From Aliiruegeria sabulilitoris (lineage in GTDB: Bacteria > Pseudomonadota > Alphaproteobacteria > Rhodobacterales > Rhodobacteraceae): a DNA stretch of 64,000 nt. A program made the translations under genes and the position numbers. This document shows positions 26,207 through 34,886 of this stretch, piece by piece (positions within the stretch are counted from its first letter, which is position 1; every line of letters starts with the position of its first letter). The DNA lies in the NCBI RefSeq assembly GCF_001558155.1, contig NZ_LOAS01000030.1, positions 1 to 64,000 of the forward strand, read 5' to 3'. The notes under the pieces were generated by a model, which worked only from the letters and a program-made list of their open reading frames with translations, was not told the DNA's origin and did not search any database.

Positions 26207-26668
26207 ATGAACAACGCCGCTTCAAGGACCGCCCTCGCAACCGCGTTCCTCCTTGCCCTCTCTGGATTTGCCTCCGCCTGTACCGGCGTCGAGGACAACG
26301 CCCCCGAGATCTCGGAAACCTATGTCGACGAGACCGGCCAGTTCCACGCCGTGGGGGCTGACGGATGGCTCACCTTCGGGTTGGGCGACCAGCTCGTCTA
26401 TTTCGTTTGTCTTGTGGACAACGAGAACGACTACCTGATTGCGCAAAACGGGTCCGCCAATGACGCCGACTACGAGCTCTACAGCCGGTTCGAGTGGTTC
26501 GTGGAGGGAGACCAGCTCTATTTCTGCAACCAGGTGAGCGAGGCCGGAAGCCAGGCCGATGCGTTGGATTTCGTCGCACTTCCCGCAGCTGATCCGGCGA
26601 ACCCGACCAAGAGTGGATGTGGAGTCGGCAACCAGGCGTGGAGCGCGCTGCGCGTGGTAGAACCGTAG
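26207..26668 (+). CDS. Secreted Cys-containing hypothetical protein
   Basis: The ATG at 26207 gives 153 residues with a clear signal peptide (MNNAASRTALATAFLLALSG then FASACTG, cleavage near residue 25). The mature part is acidic and rich in aromatic residues (YVDETGQFHAVGADGWLTFG) with four Cys (CTGV, FVCL, YFCN, SGCG) that could make disulfides in the periplasm. No family is recognised. It follows the FNT gene by about 110 bp and precedes the sulfatase. Confidence 0.65.
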   Translation: MNNAASRTALATAFLLALSGFASACTGVEDNAPEISETYVDETGQFHAVGADGWLTFGLGDQLVYFVCLVDNENDYLIAQNGSANDADYELYSRFEWFVEGDQLYFCNQVSEAGSQADALDFVALPAADPANPTKSGCGVGNQAWSALRVVEP

Positions 26669-26689
26669 GAAACGGTCAAAGGTCTCGAA

Positions 26690-26732
26690 GATGCTCCTGG
26701 CAGCGCCTACCCCACCGCGCGGCAGGAGCATC
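26690..26732. repeat. 10-bp inverted repeat before sulfatase gene
   Basis: GATGCTCCTG (26690-26699) and CAGGAGCATC (26723-26732) form a perfect stem with a 23-nt loop. No T-run follows on either strand, so a classical intrinsic terminator is unlikely. It could attenuate transcription or stabilise the upstream mRNA end. Confidence 0.4.
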
Positions 26733-26834
26733 CCTCCGAGGCAGCGCGACCTAAGCCACCAAGCGACTTCAATGGGGCGCCGATATTAGATACCTCGACC
26801 CAGAACGAACAAAAGACAGGGAAATGGGCAACAC

Positions 26835-28559
26835 ATGCAGCGATCACTCACAGCAGTTCTATTTGCGCTGGCCACCACGGCGCAGGCGCAGGATGCGCCG
26901 ATCATCCATGATGCCGAGTTCTACATCCTCGAGGCTCAGCACGCCGCGCAATGGGCCGAGGACAACGCGGCGGTGGATGCCAAGCTTTCCGATTTCCGAG
27001 ACACCAATGGCGGCAAGCCGCCCAACATCATCAATATCCTGATCGATGACATGGGATATGGCGACATGGGCATTCCCGAGCTGAACGCCGTTCGCGGCTA
27101 TTCCACGCCCAATATCAACGACTTCTCCGACGAAGCGATGCGGATGGCGCGGATGTATACCGAGCCGTCCTGTACGCCGACCCGCGTGGCCATGATGACC
27201 GGGCGCCTGCCTGTGCGCATGGGGATGGGGGACACCGCGGTCGATATCGCCGGGTTCGGGCTCCCCGCCGGGGAGGTGACGCTTCCGGAGGTTCTGTCGG
27301 AAGCCGGTTATGCCACGATCCACGTGGGCAAATGGCACATGGGCGATATCGCCGAAGCCATGCCCCAGAACCAGGGCTTCGACTGGGCAGCCTTTCCGGT
27401 ACACCAGCAGGGCCAGTTGACGATCTTCAACGACGACGCGATCAAGGAACAGGTTGCCGTCGGCATGGACGATTTCGACCCGCGTTTCACCCTGGACATG
27501 TTCTTCCGTCCCGACGCCTCGGCCATGGTGACCGGGCTTGAGGCCAGCAAAGACGAACTGGCTCGCGAGGTTCACATGGAACCGGGCGAACGCTGGAACG
27601 CCGCCAAATACGACGACATGAACCAGCGCTACCAGGACCAGGCGATGGAGAAACTGGGCGAGTTGGCCGCCGGCGATCAGCCGTTTTTCCTGCAGTACTG
27701 GCCGCTCCTGCCCCTGCATAATACGCGCACGGGCCGCGATGGGTTCCAGTCTCCCAATGGCGGGCTCTATGTCGACAAGATGCAGCAGCTCGATGCCTGG
27801 CTCGGCGAGATGTTCGCCGAGATGGAGGCACTTGGCGTCAGGGACAACACGATCGTCGTGCTGATGGGCGACAACGGGCATTTCACCAAATACTCGCCGC
27901 AATCGGGTTTCACGCCGATGGTTTTCCGAGGCGGAAAAGGTGACACCACGGAGGGCGGCATCCGGGTCGATGCCTTTGTGCGCTGGCCGAACATGATCGA
28001 GGCCGACGGGATCGTGAACGATATCATCCACGTGTCGGACATTTTCACGACGCTGGCGCGGTTTGCCGGTGCCGACGACTACATCCCCCGCGACCGGCTC
28101 GTTGATGGTGTCGACCAGTCGGCGCTGCTGCTGGAGGGCGAAACGAAGGGGCGGCGCGACAGCCTCATCGTCTACTCGATCAACAGCCCCCAGGCCGTCA
28201 TCAAGGAGCACTTGAAGCTGGAAGTGCCAAAGCCGGGCGAAAACCCGATCGGGGCGAATTTCTACGACATCTTCCGCGACACGCACGAGCTGTACCCGGT
28301 CTCGACCGAAATCGGCGCCTGGGGCGGGCAGGAATTCGTCCGCATCCTCGGCCGCCACATGATGCGCAAGAAGGTCTTCCCGGATACCGAACCGGCCCGC
28401 GGCGTGCCCTATGACGGCATCGAGAACCTGCGCCCCGAAAGCCAGGCCGCCGTCGACGCCTTCCTGCTCAAGCAACAGGCGGTGGTGGCTCCGTATCCGG
28501 ACGGGTTGAGCCCGATCGGCAAGCTCAAGCTGAAAAAGACGATGGAAGCGGACAAGTAA
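26835..28559 (+). CDS. Arylsulfatase, periplasmic, FGly motif CTPTR
   Basis: This 574-residue sulfatase has a signal peptide (MQRSLTAVLFALATTAQAQ). The metal site begins NIINILIDDMGYGDMG near residues 64-79, with the paired Asp. The catalytic Cys is C113 in SCTPTRVAMMTGRLP, the C-x-P-x-R sequence converted to formylglycine. Further sites are VGKWHMGD, the H of PLLPLHN, and the C-terminal metal ligands in LMGDNGHF with the later GGKGDTTEGG. It hydrolyses sulfate esters; the substrate is not readable. It needs a formylglycine-generating enzyme, which is not in the window. RND efflux genes follow 70 bp downstream. Confidence 0.93.
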   Translation: MQRSLTAVLFALATTAQAQDAPIIHDAEFYILEAQHAAQWAEDNAAVDAKLSDFRDTNGGKPPNIINILIDDMGYGDMGIPELNAVRGYSTPNINDFSDEAMRMARMYTEPSCTPTRVAMMTGRLPVRMGMGDTAVDIAGFGLPAGEVTLPEVLSEAGYATIHVGKWHMGDIAEAMPQNQGFDWAAFPVHQQGQLTIFNDDAIKEQVAVGMDDFDPRFTLDMFFRPDASAMVTGLEASKDELAREVHMEPGERWNAAKYDDMNQRYQDQAMEKLGELAAGDQPFFLQYWPLLPLHNTRTGRDGFQSPNGGLYVDKMQQLDAWLGEMFAEMEALGVRDNTIVVLMGDNGHFTKYSPQSGFTPMVFRGGKGDTTEGGIRVDAFVRWPNMIEADGIVNDIIHVSDIFTTLARFAGADDYIPRDRLVDGVDQSALLLEGETKGRRDSLIVYSINSPQAVIKEHLKLEVPKPGENPIGANFYDIFRDTHELYPVSTEIGAWGGQEFVRILGRHMMRKKVFPDTEPARGVPYDGIENLRPESQAAVDAFLLKQQAVVAPYPDGLSPIGKLKLKKTMEADK

Positions 28560-28628
28560 GCGTCCCGCGGATCGGTGCGGCCCGCCAATGGGCCGCGCCT
28601 TTACCCAACAAAAAACGGATCGGACAGA

Positions 28629-29726
28629 ATGAAACGCCTTGCCCTCATTGCCCTCGCCACGCTCGCGCTCGCCGGTTGCCGAGAAGAGGAAACAACAGAG
28701 TCTGGGAAGGCCGTCCGGCCGGTCCGAACGATGGAGGTCACCGAGACCAGCGCGCTGCACGAGCGATTTTTCGTCGGCGTCGCACGGGCTTCGCGGGGGG
28801 CGACGATGTCCTTCGGAGTTCCGGGCACCGTCCGGACCTTCGACATACGGCTTGGCGAGACGGTCGAAGAGGGCGGCCTTGTGGCTGCACTCGACCCGGC
28901 TCCGTTCGAAGCCGAGGTGGCACGCTTTGAAGCCGAGTTGGAAAGCGCCGAGGCAACGCTCGCCAATGCGAAGGCGCAGACAGACCGGCAGCGGGTTCTC
29001 GTCGAGAGAGAGGTGGCCGCAGAGGCCAAGCTCGACAGTTTCCTCGGCCAGGAAGGATCGGCCGTTGCCGCGGTCAAGGCGGTTCAGGCCGCGCTGGACA
29101 AGGCGCAGCTGGACCTCTCCTACGCCAGATTGACGGCGCCCTATGACGGGATCGTCGTGGCAACCTATGTCGAGAACTTCGAGGAAGTGGCCGGGCAAAC
29201 ACCGATCATCCGGATCGTCGATGCCGACCGGATCGAGATGGTGATCGACGTGCCCGAGCGGTTCATCTCCATCCTGCCGCAGATCGAGGACATTTCGGTC
29301 AGTTTCCCCGCTCTCGGAGACGTCGCGCTCGCGGCCGAGATCACCGAGGTCGGCACGGAGGCATCGATCACCACGGGCACCTTCCCTGTGACCGTGCAGA
29401 TGGATCAGCCGGACGGCGTGCCCGTGCTGCCCGGCATGACGGGACGAGCGCGCGGCATACCAAGGCCCGGTGCGATCCCCGATATCGGGCTTTATGTTCC
29501 GGCGCAGGCTGTCTTCACGCCCGAAGGCAGCGATGCGCCCCATGTCTGGGTCGTCGATCAGGCCAGCATGACCGTGACGGAACGGCCCGTAACGCTCGGC
29601 GGGGCAGGTTCCCTTGGGGTCGCTGTCCAGGACGGGCTGAACGAAGGCGAGATTGTCGTCACCGCCGGCGCCAGTTCCCTGCGCAGCGGGCAGGACGTGA
29701 TCTTCCTCGACGGCGGAGAGAACTGA
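28629..29726 (+). CDS. RND efflux periplasmic adaptor lipoprotein
   Basis: The ATG at 28629 gives 365 residues with a lipoprotein signal (LALAGC, lipidated Cys17). The domain order is that of HlyD-type adaptors: a beta-barrel/lipoyl start (MSFGVPGTVRTFDIRLGETV, then GGLVAALDPAPFEAEV), a helical hairpin (FEAELESAEATLANAKAQTD), a second lipoyl half (LDLSYARLTAPYDGIV) and the membrane-proximal domain (PGMTGRARGI, VPAQAVF). It bridges the inner-membrane RND pump and an outer-membrane channel. It shares one base with the RND gene start. Confidence 0.92.
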   Translation: MKRLALIALATLALAGCREEETTESGKAVRPVRTMEVTETSALHERFFVGVARASRGATMSFGVPGTVRTFDIRLGETVEEGGLVAALDPAPFEAEVARFEAELESAEATLANAKAQTDRQRVLVEREVAAEAKLDSFLGQEGSAVAAVKAVQAALDKAQLDLSYARLTAPYDGIVVATYVENFEEVAGQTPIIRIVDADRIEMVIDVPERFISILPQIEDISVSFPALGDVALAAEITEVGTEASITTGTFPVTVQMDQPDGVPVLPGMTGRARGIPRPGAIPDIGLYVPAQAVFTPEGSDAPHVWVVDQASMTVTERPVTLGGAGSLGVAVQDGLNEGEIVVTAGASSLRSGQDVIFLDGGEN

Positions 29727-32700
29727 TGGATCTCGCCAGCTTTGCCATCCGGAATGCCAAGTTCACCTGGTTCGCTATTGTGCTTCTGACGCTTGGCGGG
29801 ATCGCGTCCTTCTTCTCGCTGGGCCAGCTCGAGGACCCGGAATTCACCATCAAGACAGCCGTTGTCGCCACGCCCTATCCCGGCGCCAGCGCCAAGGAAG
29901 TCGAACAGGAGGTGACCGAGAAGATCGAGCGCAAGCTGCAGGAGATCAAGGAGATCGACAACATCACCAGCGAAAGCCGCGCCGGCATGTCGACGGTGAA
30001 GATCGAGATCAAGGCGAAATACTGGTCCGATGCGCTGCCGCAAATTTGGGATACGCTGCGCCGCAAGATCCGCGATATCGAAACCCAGCTGCCGCCGGGC
30101 GCGGGCCGGCCGATCATCAATGACGATTTCGGCGATGTTTCAGGCTTGTTGCTGGCCGTCACATCGGACGGGTTCTCCGACAAGGAACTGAGGGATTACG
30201 CGGAAGATCTGGAACGTCACCTGTCGCTGGTCGAGGGCGTCGGCCGGGTGGACCTGTGGGGCGAGCAAGAGCGCGCGATCTATATCGATGTGCGGGAAGA
30301 AAAGCTCGCGGCCATCGGGATTTCGCCGCAGACCATCATCAACACGCTTCGGACACAGAACGAGGTGGTGGATGCCGGTCGCGTGGACATTGGCGACTAC
30401 CGGATGCGGATTGCCCCATCGGGGACGTTCACGTCGCCAAGCGATATCGACGAACTGGCCGTGCGGCCCACGGTTTTCGACGCGGTGCGCCTCGGGGAAA
30501 ACCCGGAGGATGCGCTGCTCCGCATCGGTGACATTGGCGAAGTGCGCGAGGGCTATGCGGAACCTGCCACAACGCTGATGCGCTACAACGGCCTTACGAC
30601 CATCGGGATCGCTCTTTCTTTCCAGCCGGGCGTCAACGTGGTCGAGGTCGGCAAGCTCGTCGACGCGCGGGTCAATGAACTGGCGGCAACCCTGCCCATC
30701 GGCATCGAGATCGACCGCGTGCATTGGCAGTCTGACGATGTGGACCTTGCCGTCTCCTCCTTCCTGATCTCGCTTGCCCAGGCAATCGCCATCGTGCTTG
30801 TCGTCCTGACATTGGTGATGGGGCTCAGGATGGGGATCATCATCGGCAGCGGGCTGTTGCTGACAATCCTTGCCACCTTCATCCCGCTGGCCATGTTCGG
30901 CATCGACCTTCAGCGCATGTCGCTCGGGGCGCTGATCATCGCGCTCGGCATGATGGTGGACAACTCCATTGTCGTGGCCGATGGCGCGGCGGTTCGGATG
31001 GCCGCTGGCAAGAGCCGGATCGACGCGGCCATCGAGGCCGCCCGGCGGCCGGCCATATCGCTGCTTGGCGCAACCTTCGTTGCCGTCATGGCCTTCTATC
31101 CGATCTTCGCCTCGGTCGAGAGCGCCGGCGAATACTGCCGCACGCTGTTCTCGGTCGTGGGCATCTCGCTGCTGGTCAGCTGGTTCCTGTCGATGACGGT
31201 CACGCCGCTTCAATGTGTTGCCTTGCTGAAGGCCCCGAAAGCCGACACGGAGCCGAAAGAGGGAGCGCTGCTCAAAGGGTATCGCACAGTCCTCGAAACC
31301 GCGGTGCGGTTCCGCTACGTGACGATCGGCGGCGCGGTTGTGGCACTGGCCGCCTCCTTTGTCGCCTTCGGATCGGTCACGCAGCTCTTCTTCCCGACCT
31401 CCGCGATGGACAAGTTCATGATCGATTTCCACGCGCCAGAAGGCACGCGGATCGAGGCCGTGGCAGAGGCCGTGGAGGGCATCGAAGCGGTCGTCGAACC
31501 CATGGACGGCGTCACGGACGTTGCGAGCTTCATCGGTGCCGGCCCGCCGCGCTTCTACCTGCCGGTGGACCCGGAGCCGATAAACCCGGCCTATGCGCAG
31601 GTCATCGCCAATGTCGAAGACTACCGGATGATCCCCGAGATCGCCGCGGAAGTCTCCGACTGGCTCACCGCGAACCATCCCGAGGCCATCGCCTTCACCC
31701 GTCGTTTCGGTGTCGGGCCGGCCAATACATGGACCTTCGAGGGCCGGATCGTCGGGCCGGCGGATGCCGATCCCAAGGTGCTGCGCAGCTATGGCGACCG
31801 GGCGCTGCAGATCCTGGAGGACCATCCCTGGACTAAGGTTGCCCGGCATGACTGGCGCAACCGGGTGCTGGTGCAGGTGCCTGCCTTCGACCAGAACATC
31901 GCCCGCTGGACCGGGATCACCTATGAGGATCTCGGCAATGCCACGCGGCGCGCCTATGACGGCCTGACCGTCGGTCTCTATCGTGAGGGCGACGAGATGA
32001 TCCCGATCATCGCGCGCCAGCATCCCGATGACCGCGCCTCGGTCGACAACTTCGAGCTGGTGCAGGTCCAGGGGCCGACATCGGTCGAATCCTTGCCCAT
32101 CGGCCAGGTCGTCACGGGGATCGGCACCGAGACCGAGGACCCGGTCATCCTGCGCCGCGATCGGGCACCCACGCTGACCGTTCAGGCCAACCCGATCGAC
32201 GGCGTGACCCTGCCCACCTATCGCGCCGATGTGCTGGAGGAGTTCGAGGCGCTGATGGAGGAGCTGCCGCCGGGCTACCGTTTCGAATGGGGCGGCGAAT
32301 ACGAGGACACGGTCAAGGCGCAGGCGGGTCTCGTGCCCGGCCTTGTCCCGGCAATGGCGGTTATCACCCTGATTGTGGTGGCGCTCTTCAACGCCTATCG
32401 ACCGCCGCTGGTGATCTTTGCCACGATCCCCTTCGTCTTCATCGGCATCGTCCCGAGCCTGCTGTTGACCAACACGCCTTTTGGTTTCGTGGCCCTACTG
32501 GGGGCGATGAGCCTGTCGGGGATGATGATCAAGAACGCCATCGTGCTGATCGACCAGATCAACGACAACCTTGCCGCGGGCCAACCCGCCTATGACGCGC
32601 TCATCAATGCCGGCGCCTCACGGCTGCGCCCGGTGGCGCTGGCTGCGGCAACGACCGTGCTGGGCGTCGTCCCGCTCCTGCCTGATGTGTTCTGGATCGG

Positions 32701-32842
32701 GCTTGCCGTGACGATCATGGGCGGCCTTACAGTCGGCACGATCCTGACCATGATCCTCGTGCCCGTGTTCTACGCTACTTTCCACGGCATCCGGAAAGAA
32801 AAACCGCGCCAGGGACATCTCGCAGAACCGGAGGCCGTATGA
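29726..32842 (+). CDS. RND-family efflux permease
   Basis: The 1038-residue protein has the RND plan: one membrane helix, a large periplasmic loop (PYPGASAKEVEQEVTEKIE near residue 50), five helices with the signature LGMMVDNSIVVAD near residue 403 (Asp plus Asn where AcrB has two Asp), a second periplasmic loop, and the terminal helix set (SLSGMMIKNAIVLID, LRPVALAAATTVLGVVPL). It exports substrates by proton antiport as a trimer with the adaptor gene. The C-terminus is complete. The Asp-Asn pair is common in one branch of the HAE/NolG-type pumps, so coupling is probably kept. No TolC gene adjoins. Confidence 0.94.
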   Translation: MDLASFAIRNAKFTWFAIVLLTLGGIASFFSLGQLEDPEFTIKTAVVATPYPGASAKEVEQEVTEKIERKLQEIKEIDNITSESRAGMSTVKIEIKAKYWSDALPQIWDTLRRKIRDIETQLPPGAGRPIINDDFGDVSGLLLAVTSDGFSDKELRDYAEDLERHLSLVEGVGRVDLWGEQERAIYIDVREEKLAAIGISPQTIINTLRTQNEVVDAGRVDIGDYRMRIAPSGTFTSPSDIDELAVRPTVFDAVRLGENPEDALLRIGDIGEVREGYAEPATTLMRYNGLTTIGIALSFQPGVNVVEVGKLVDARVNELAATLPIGIEIDRVHWQSDDVDLAVSSFLISLAQAIAIVLVVLTLVMGLRMGIIIGSGLLLTILATFIPLAMFGIDLQRMSLGALIIALGMMVDNSIVVADGAAVRMAAGKSRIDAAIEAARRPAISLLGATFVAVMAFYPIFASVESAGEYCRTLFSVVGISLLVSWFLSMTVTPLQCVALLKAPKADTEPKEGALLKGYRTVLETAVRFRYVTIGGAVVALAASFVAFGSVTQLFFPTSAMDKFMIDFHAPEGTRIEAVAEAVEGIEAVVEPMDGVTDVASFIGAGPPRFYLPVDPEPINPAYAQVIANVEDYRMIPEIAAEVSDWLTANHPEAIAFTRRFGVGPANTWTFEGRIVGPADADPKVLRSYGDRALQILEDHPWTKVARHDWRNRVLVQVPAFDQNIARWTGITYEDLGNATRRAYDGLTVGLYREGDEMIPIIARQHPDDRASVDNFELVQVQGPTSVESLPIGQVVTGIGTETEDPVILRRDRAPTLTVQANPIDGVTLPTYRADVLEEFEALMEELPPGYRFEWGGEYEDTVKAQAGLVPGLVPAMAVITLIVVALFNAYRPPLVIFATIPFVFIGIVPSLLLTNTPFGFVALLGAMSLSGMMIKNAIVLIDQINDNLAAGQPAYDALINAGASRLRPVALAAATTVLGVVPLLPDVFWIGLAVTIMGGLTVGTILTMILVPVFYATFHGIRKEKPRQGHLAEPEAV

Positions 32843-33918
32843 GAGAGATGACCGAACCGTCACTGCACTCTGGTGCCGCCGTCGTGGCTCTTGCGCTGGT
32901 CACGGGCTTCCCGTCTCTGGCGCAGGAAACACAGTCGGCGGCGGAGGTGGAGGACCTCACCTTCGCGCCGCGTTTCACAGAGGCCGAGGGCACGCCGTCG
33001 GGTATTCTTCCCCAACTGGGTGTGTTGCTGCGCCTGCCGGAGGGGCTGCAACTGCGCAACCCGTCCTCGCCGTCGCCGCCCGAGGAACCCATACCCTATG
33101 ACCGCGTATTCCCCTTGCTCGGCGAGAAGACGATCAACCGCGGCTATGCCCTGCCGCTGCCGGTTGGCGTGACGCTGCTGGGTGTGAACAACATCCAGGA
33201 ACAACACCTGTCCAACCTCGCTGTCACGCTTGCCAAGGGGAGCGATCCATCGAAGGACGACCTCAAGGAGACGCCGTTTGTTTCCTTCGATAACGTGCGC
33301 AGCTACACAAGGTCAAAGCAGCTCAAGGCCGATCTCTGGGTGCTGCCGTTTCTCAACCTGTTCGCCGCGGTCGGCAAGCTTGATGGAGAGGTCGATCTCG
33401 ACGTGATGCTCGATCTTGCCGATATCGGCCCGCTGCCGCCCGGCGCCGGGTTGCCCGATGATATCACGCTCGACTTCACGGCCAGTATCGATGCGGTCAC
33501 CACGACTGTCGGTGCGATCGCAGTCTATGGCATTGGCGCGTGGTGGGGTTCGTTGAACGCCTCGCACACGATCACGGTGTCATCGAACTCCGAGACGGAT
33601 ATCAAATCGACCACGGCGGGGCTGCGACTTGGACGGCGGTTCGAATTCGGCAACGGCCACATGGTCTCCCCCTATGCCGGGGCCTCCTATCTCGATGTGG
33701 ATACGGTGATTGAAGGTGTCTACAGCCTCGAGGATGCCTTTGACGACGGGGACGCCCTGAATATCCGCTACAGGGTCCGGCAGGAGAACGTGCACAAGTA
33801 TTCCGCGATATTTGGTCTGAACATGGGCTTCCGGAACGGCACCGCTGTGCAGGCCGAGTACAACCGAAATGGCGGCGGGGACGAGCGGGTTGTGCTGTCG
33901 GCAACATATCGGTTCTGA
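32839..33918 (+). CDS. Outer-membrane beta-barrel protein
   Basis: This 359-residue protein overlaps the RND stop by ATGA. A signal peptide ends near SLAQE. After a Pro-rich stretch (LRNPSSPSPPEEPIPYD) come alternating beta-strand patterns and a C-terminal strand ending VVLSATYRF, the aromatic end recognised by the BAM machinery. A loop region (SKQLKADLWVLPFLNLFAAVGKLDG) resembles barrels that report or scavenge lipids. No family is certain. A passive channel for the products of the RND system is one possibility; TolC it is not. Confidence 0.7.
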   Translation: MREMTEPSLHSGAAVVALALVTGFPSLAQETQSAAEVEDLTFAPRFTEAEGTPSGILPQLGVLLRLPEGLQLRNPSSPSPPEEPIPYDRVFPLLGEKTINRGYALPLPVGVTLLGVNNIQEQHLSNLAVTLAKGSDPSKDDLKETPFVSFDNVRSYTRSKQLKADLWVLPFLNLFAAVGKLDGEVDLDVMLDLADIGPLPPGAGLPDDITLDFTASIDAVTTTVGAIAVYGIGAWWGSLNASHTITVSSNSETDIKSTTAGLRLGRRFEFGNGHMVSPYAGASYLDVDTVIEGVYSLEDAFDDGDALNIRYRVRQENVHKYSAIFGLNMGFRNGTAVQAEYNRNGGGDERVVLSATYRF

Positions 33919-33980
33919 GCCGGACCGACGACATCGCTCGAAACGGATATCCGAAGATCGACTGTCATGACCGAAAGGGT

Positions 33981-34451
33981 ATGGACATGAAAACGGGAAT
34001 ACTCGCGTGTTCCGCTATGGTTCTAAGCATGGTGCTCTCGTCGCCTGCCTTCGCCGATGAAGCGTCGGACCGGGCCGAGATACTGGAAATCTGGGACAGG
34101 TACGAAGACACCCGCATGGCCGGCGACGCCGAAGGCTGGCTTGCGCTCTGGGACGAGGACGGCATCCAGGTGCCGTTGGAACGGCCGCCACGCGACAAGG
34201 ACCGGTTGGCGGAAATCGCCCGCAAGGCGTTCGTGGCAATCGACGCATCCGATTTCGAGATCCGTTCCGACGAGGAGATCATTATGGGGGATTGGGCCTG
34301 GTCGCGGGGCAGCTACTCTATGGTCTTGAACCTTCAAGGAACAGACCTCGCCCGCGAGGGAAACTTCCTGACGATCTTCCGGCGCCAGCCAGACGGGTCC
34401 TGGCGGATCTTCCGCGAGACAATCAACCCGTTTGATGACGTGAAACCATGA
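33981..34451 (+). CDS. Secreted NTF2-like (DUF4440-type) protein
   Basis: This 156-residue protein has a signal peptide (MDMKTGILACSAMVLSMVLS, cleavage after AFA). The mature domain shows the SnoaL/NTF2 fold: helix SDRAEILEIWDRYEDTRMAGD, LALWDEDGIQVP, and the C-terminal strand pair FLTIFRRQPDGSWRIFRETIN. Such proteins bind small ligands or act as isomerases; most exported members have unknown roles. The length fits. It sits 62 bp after the barrel gene. Confidence 0.8.
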   Translation: MDMKTGILACSAMVLSMVLSSPAFADEASDRAEILEIWDRYEDTRMAGDAEGWLALWDEDGIQVPLERPPRDKDRLAEIARKAFVAIDASDFEIRSDEEIIMGDWAWSRGSYSMVLNLQGTDLAREGNFLTIFRRQPDGSWRIFRETINPFDDVKP

Positions 34452-34559
34452 TGACACCGGCCTTGCCGCGGGGAAGGGGTCCCTTCCAGCTGCATCGTCG
34501 CCCCGTCCTCCCGAGGCCTGAAGTCATTGTTCCGCGCCCAATCGAAGGATCGTTTCGCC

Positions 34560-34886
34560 ATGCTGATGTCTCCGCCGACCCGCCTGATTGTTGTCGCATC
34601 CACCTTTGCCCTGGGGGTCGCCCTTGATCCGCTGCCGTCGCAATGGTCCGGAAACCGTGCGATTTCGACCGCGGAAGCCGAAATCGGGCGTCCACTCACA
34701 CCGGGAAGCGTTGCCGGGGTCAAGCGTCGGACAGAATTTCGCAAGATCCGTCGGACAGGCAATTCCGTCGCGACCCTGTCGAGCGAGTGTTCGACCGTCA
34801 TTGTCGAAGGCGTGCAGCTGCACAAATGCGGGGGGACCTACTATCAGGAGGTCGACGGCCAGTACTTCGTTGTCGTGATCGAATGA
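34560..34886 (+). CDS. Secreted small hypothetical protein
   Basis: The ATG at 34560 gives 108 residues with a signal-like start (MLMSPPTRLIVVASTFALGV). The mature part ends STVIVEGVQLHKCGGTYYQEVDGQYFVVVIE, a small beta motif of the kind found in DUF6515-like periplasmic proteins (a G-V-x-x-Y-x-C-G-x-x-YY pattern). Two Cys could pair. A TTG at 34527 would extend it. The stop overlaps the next start as ATGA, so the two are coupled. Confidence 0.6.
   Translation: MLMSPPTRLIVVASTFALGVALDPLPSQWSGNRAISTAEAEIGRPLTPGSVAGVKRRTEFRKIRRTGNSVATLSSECSTVIVEGVQLHKCGGTYYQEVDGQYFVVVIE

Noticed and set aside
26859-29543. Leftward open frame of 894 codons across the sulfatase and adaptor genes
   Set aside because: It is antisense to two clear genes, His/Arg rich with no family features. 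High GC content keeps the antisense frame open.
30140-32023. Leftward open frame of 627 codons inside the RND gene
   Set aside because: It is antisense to conserved RND sequence; composition (Asp/Arg/His rich) is that of a shadow.
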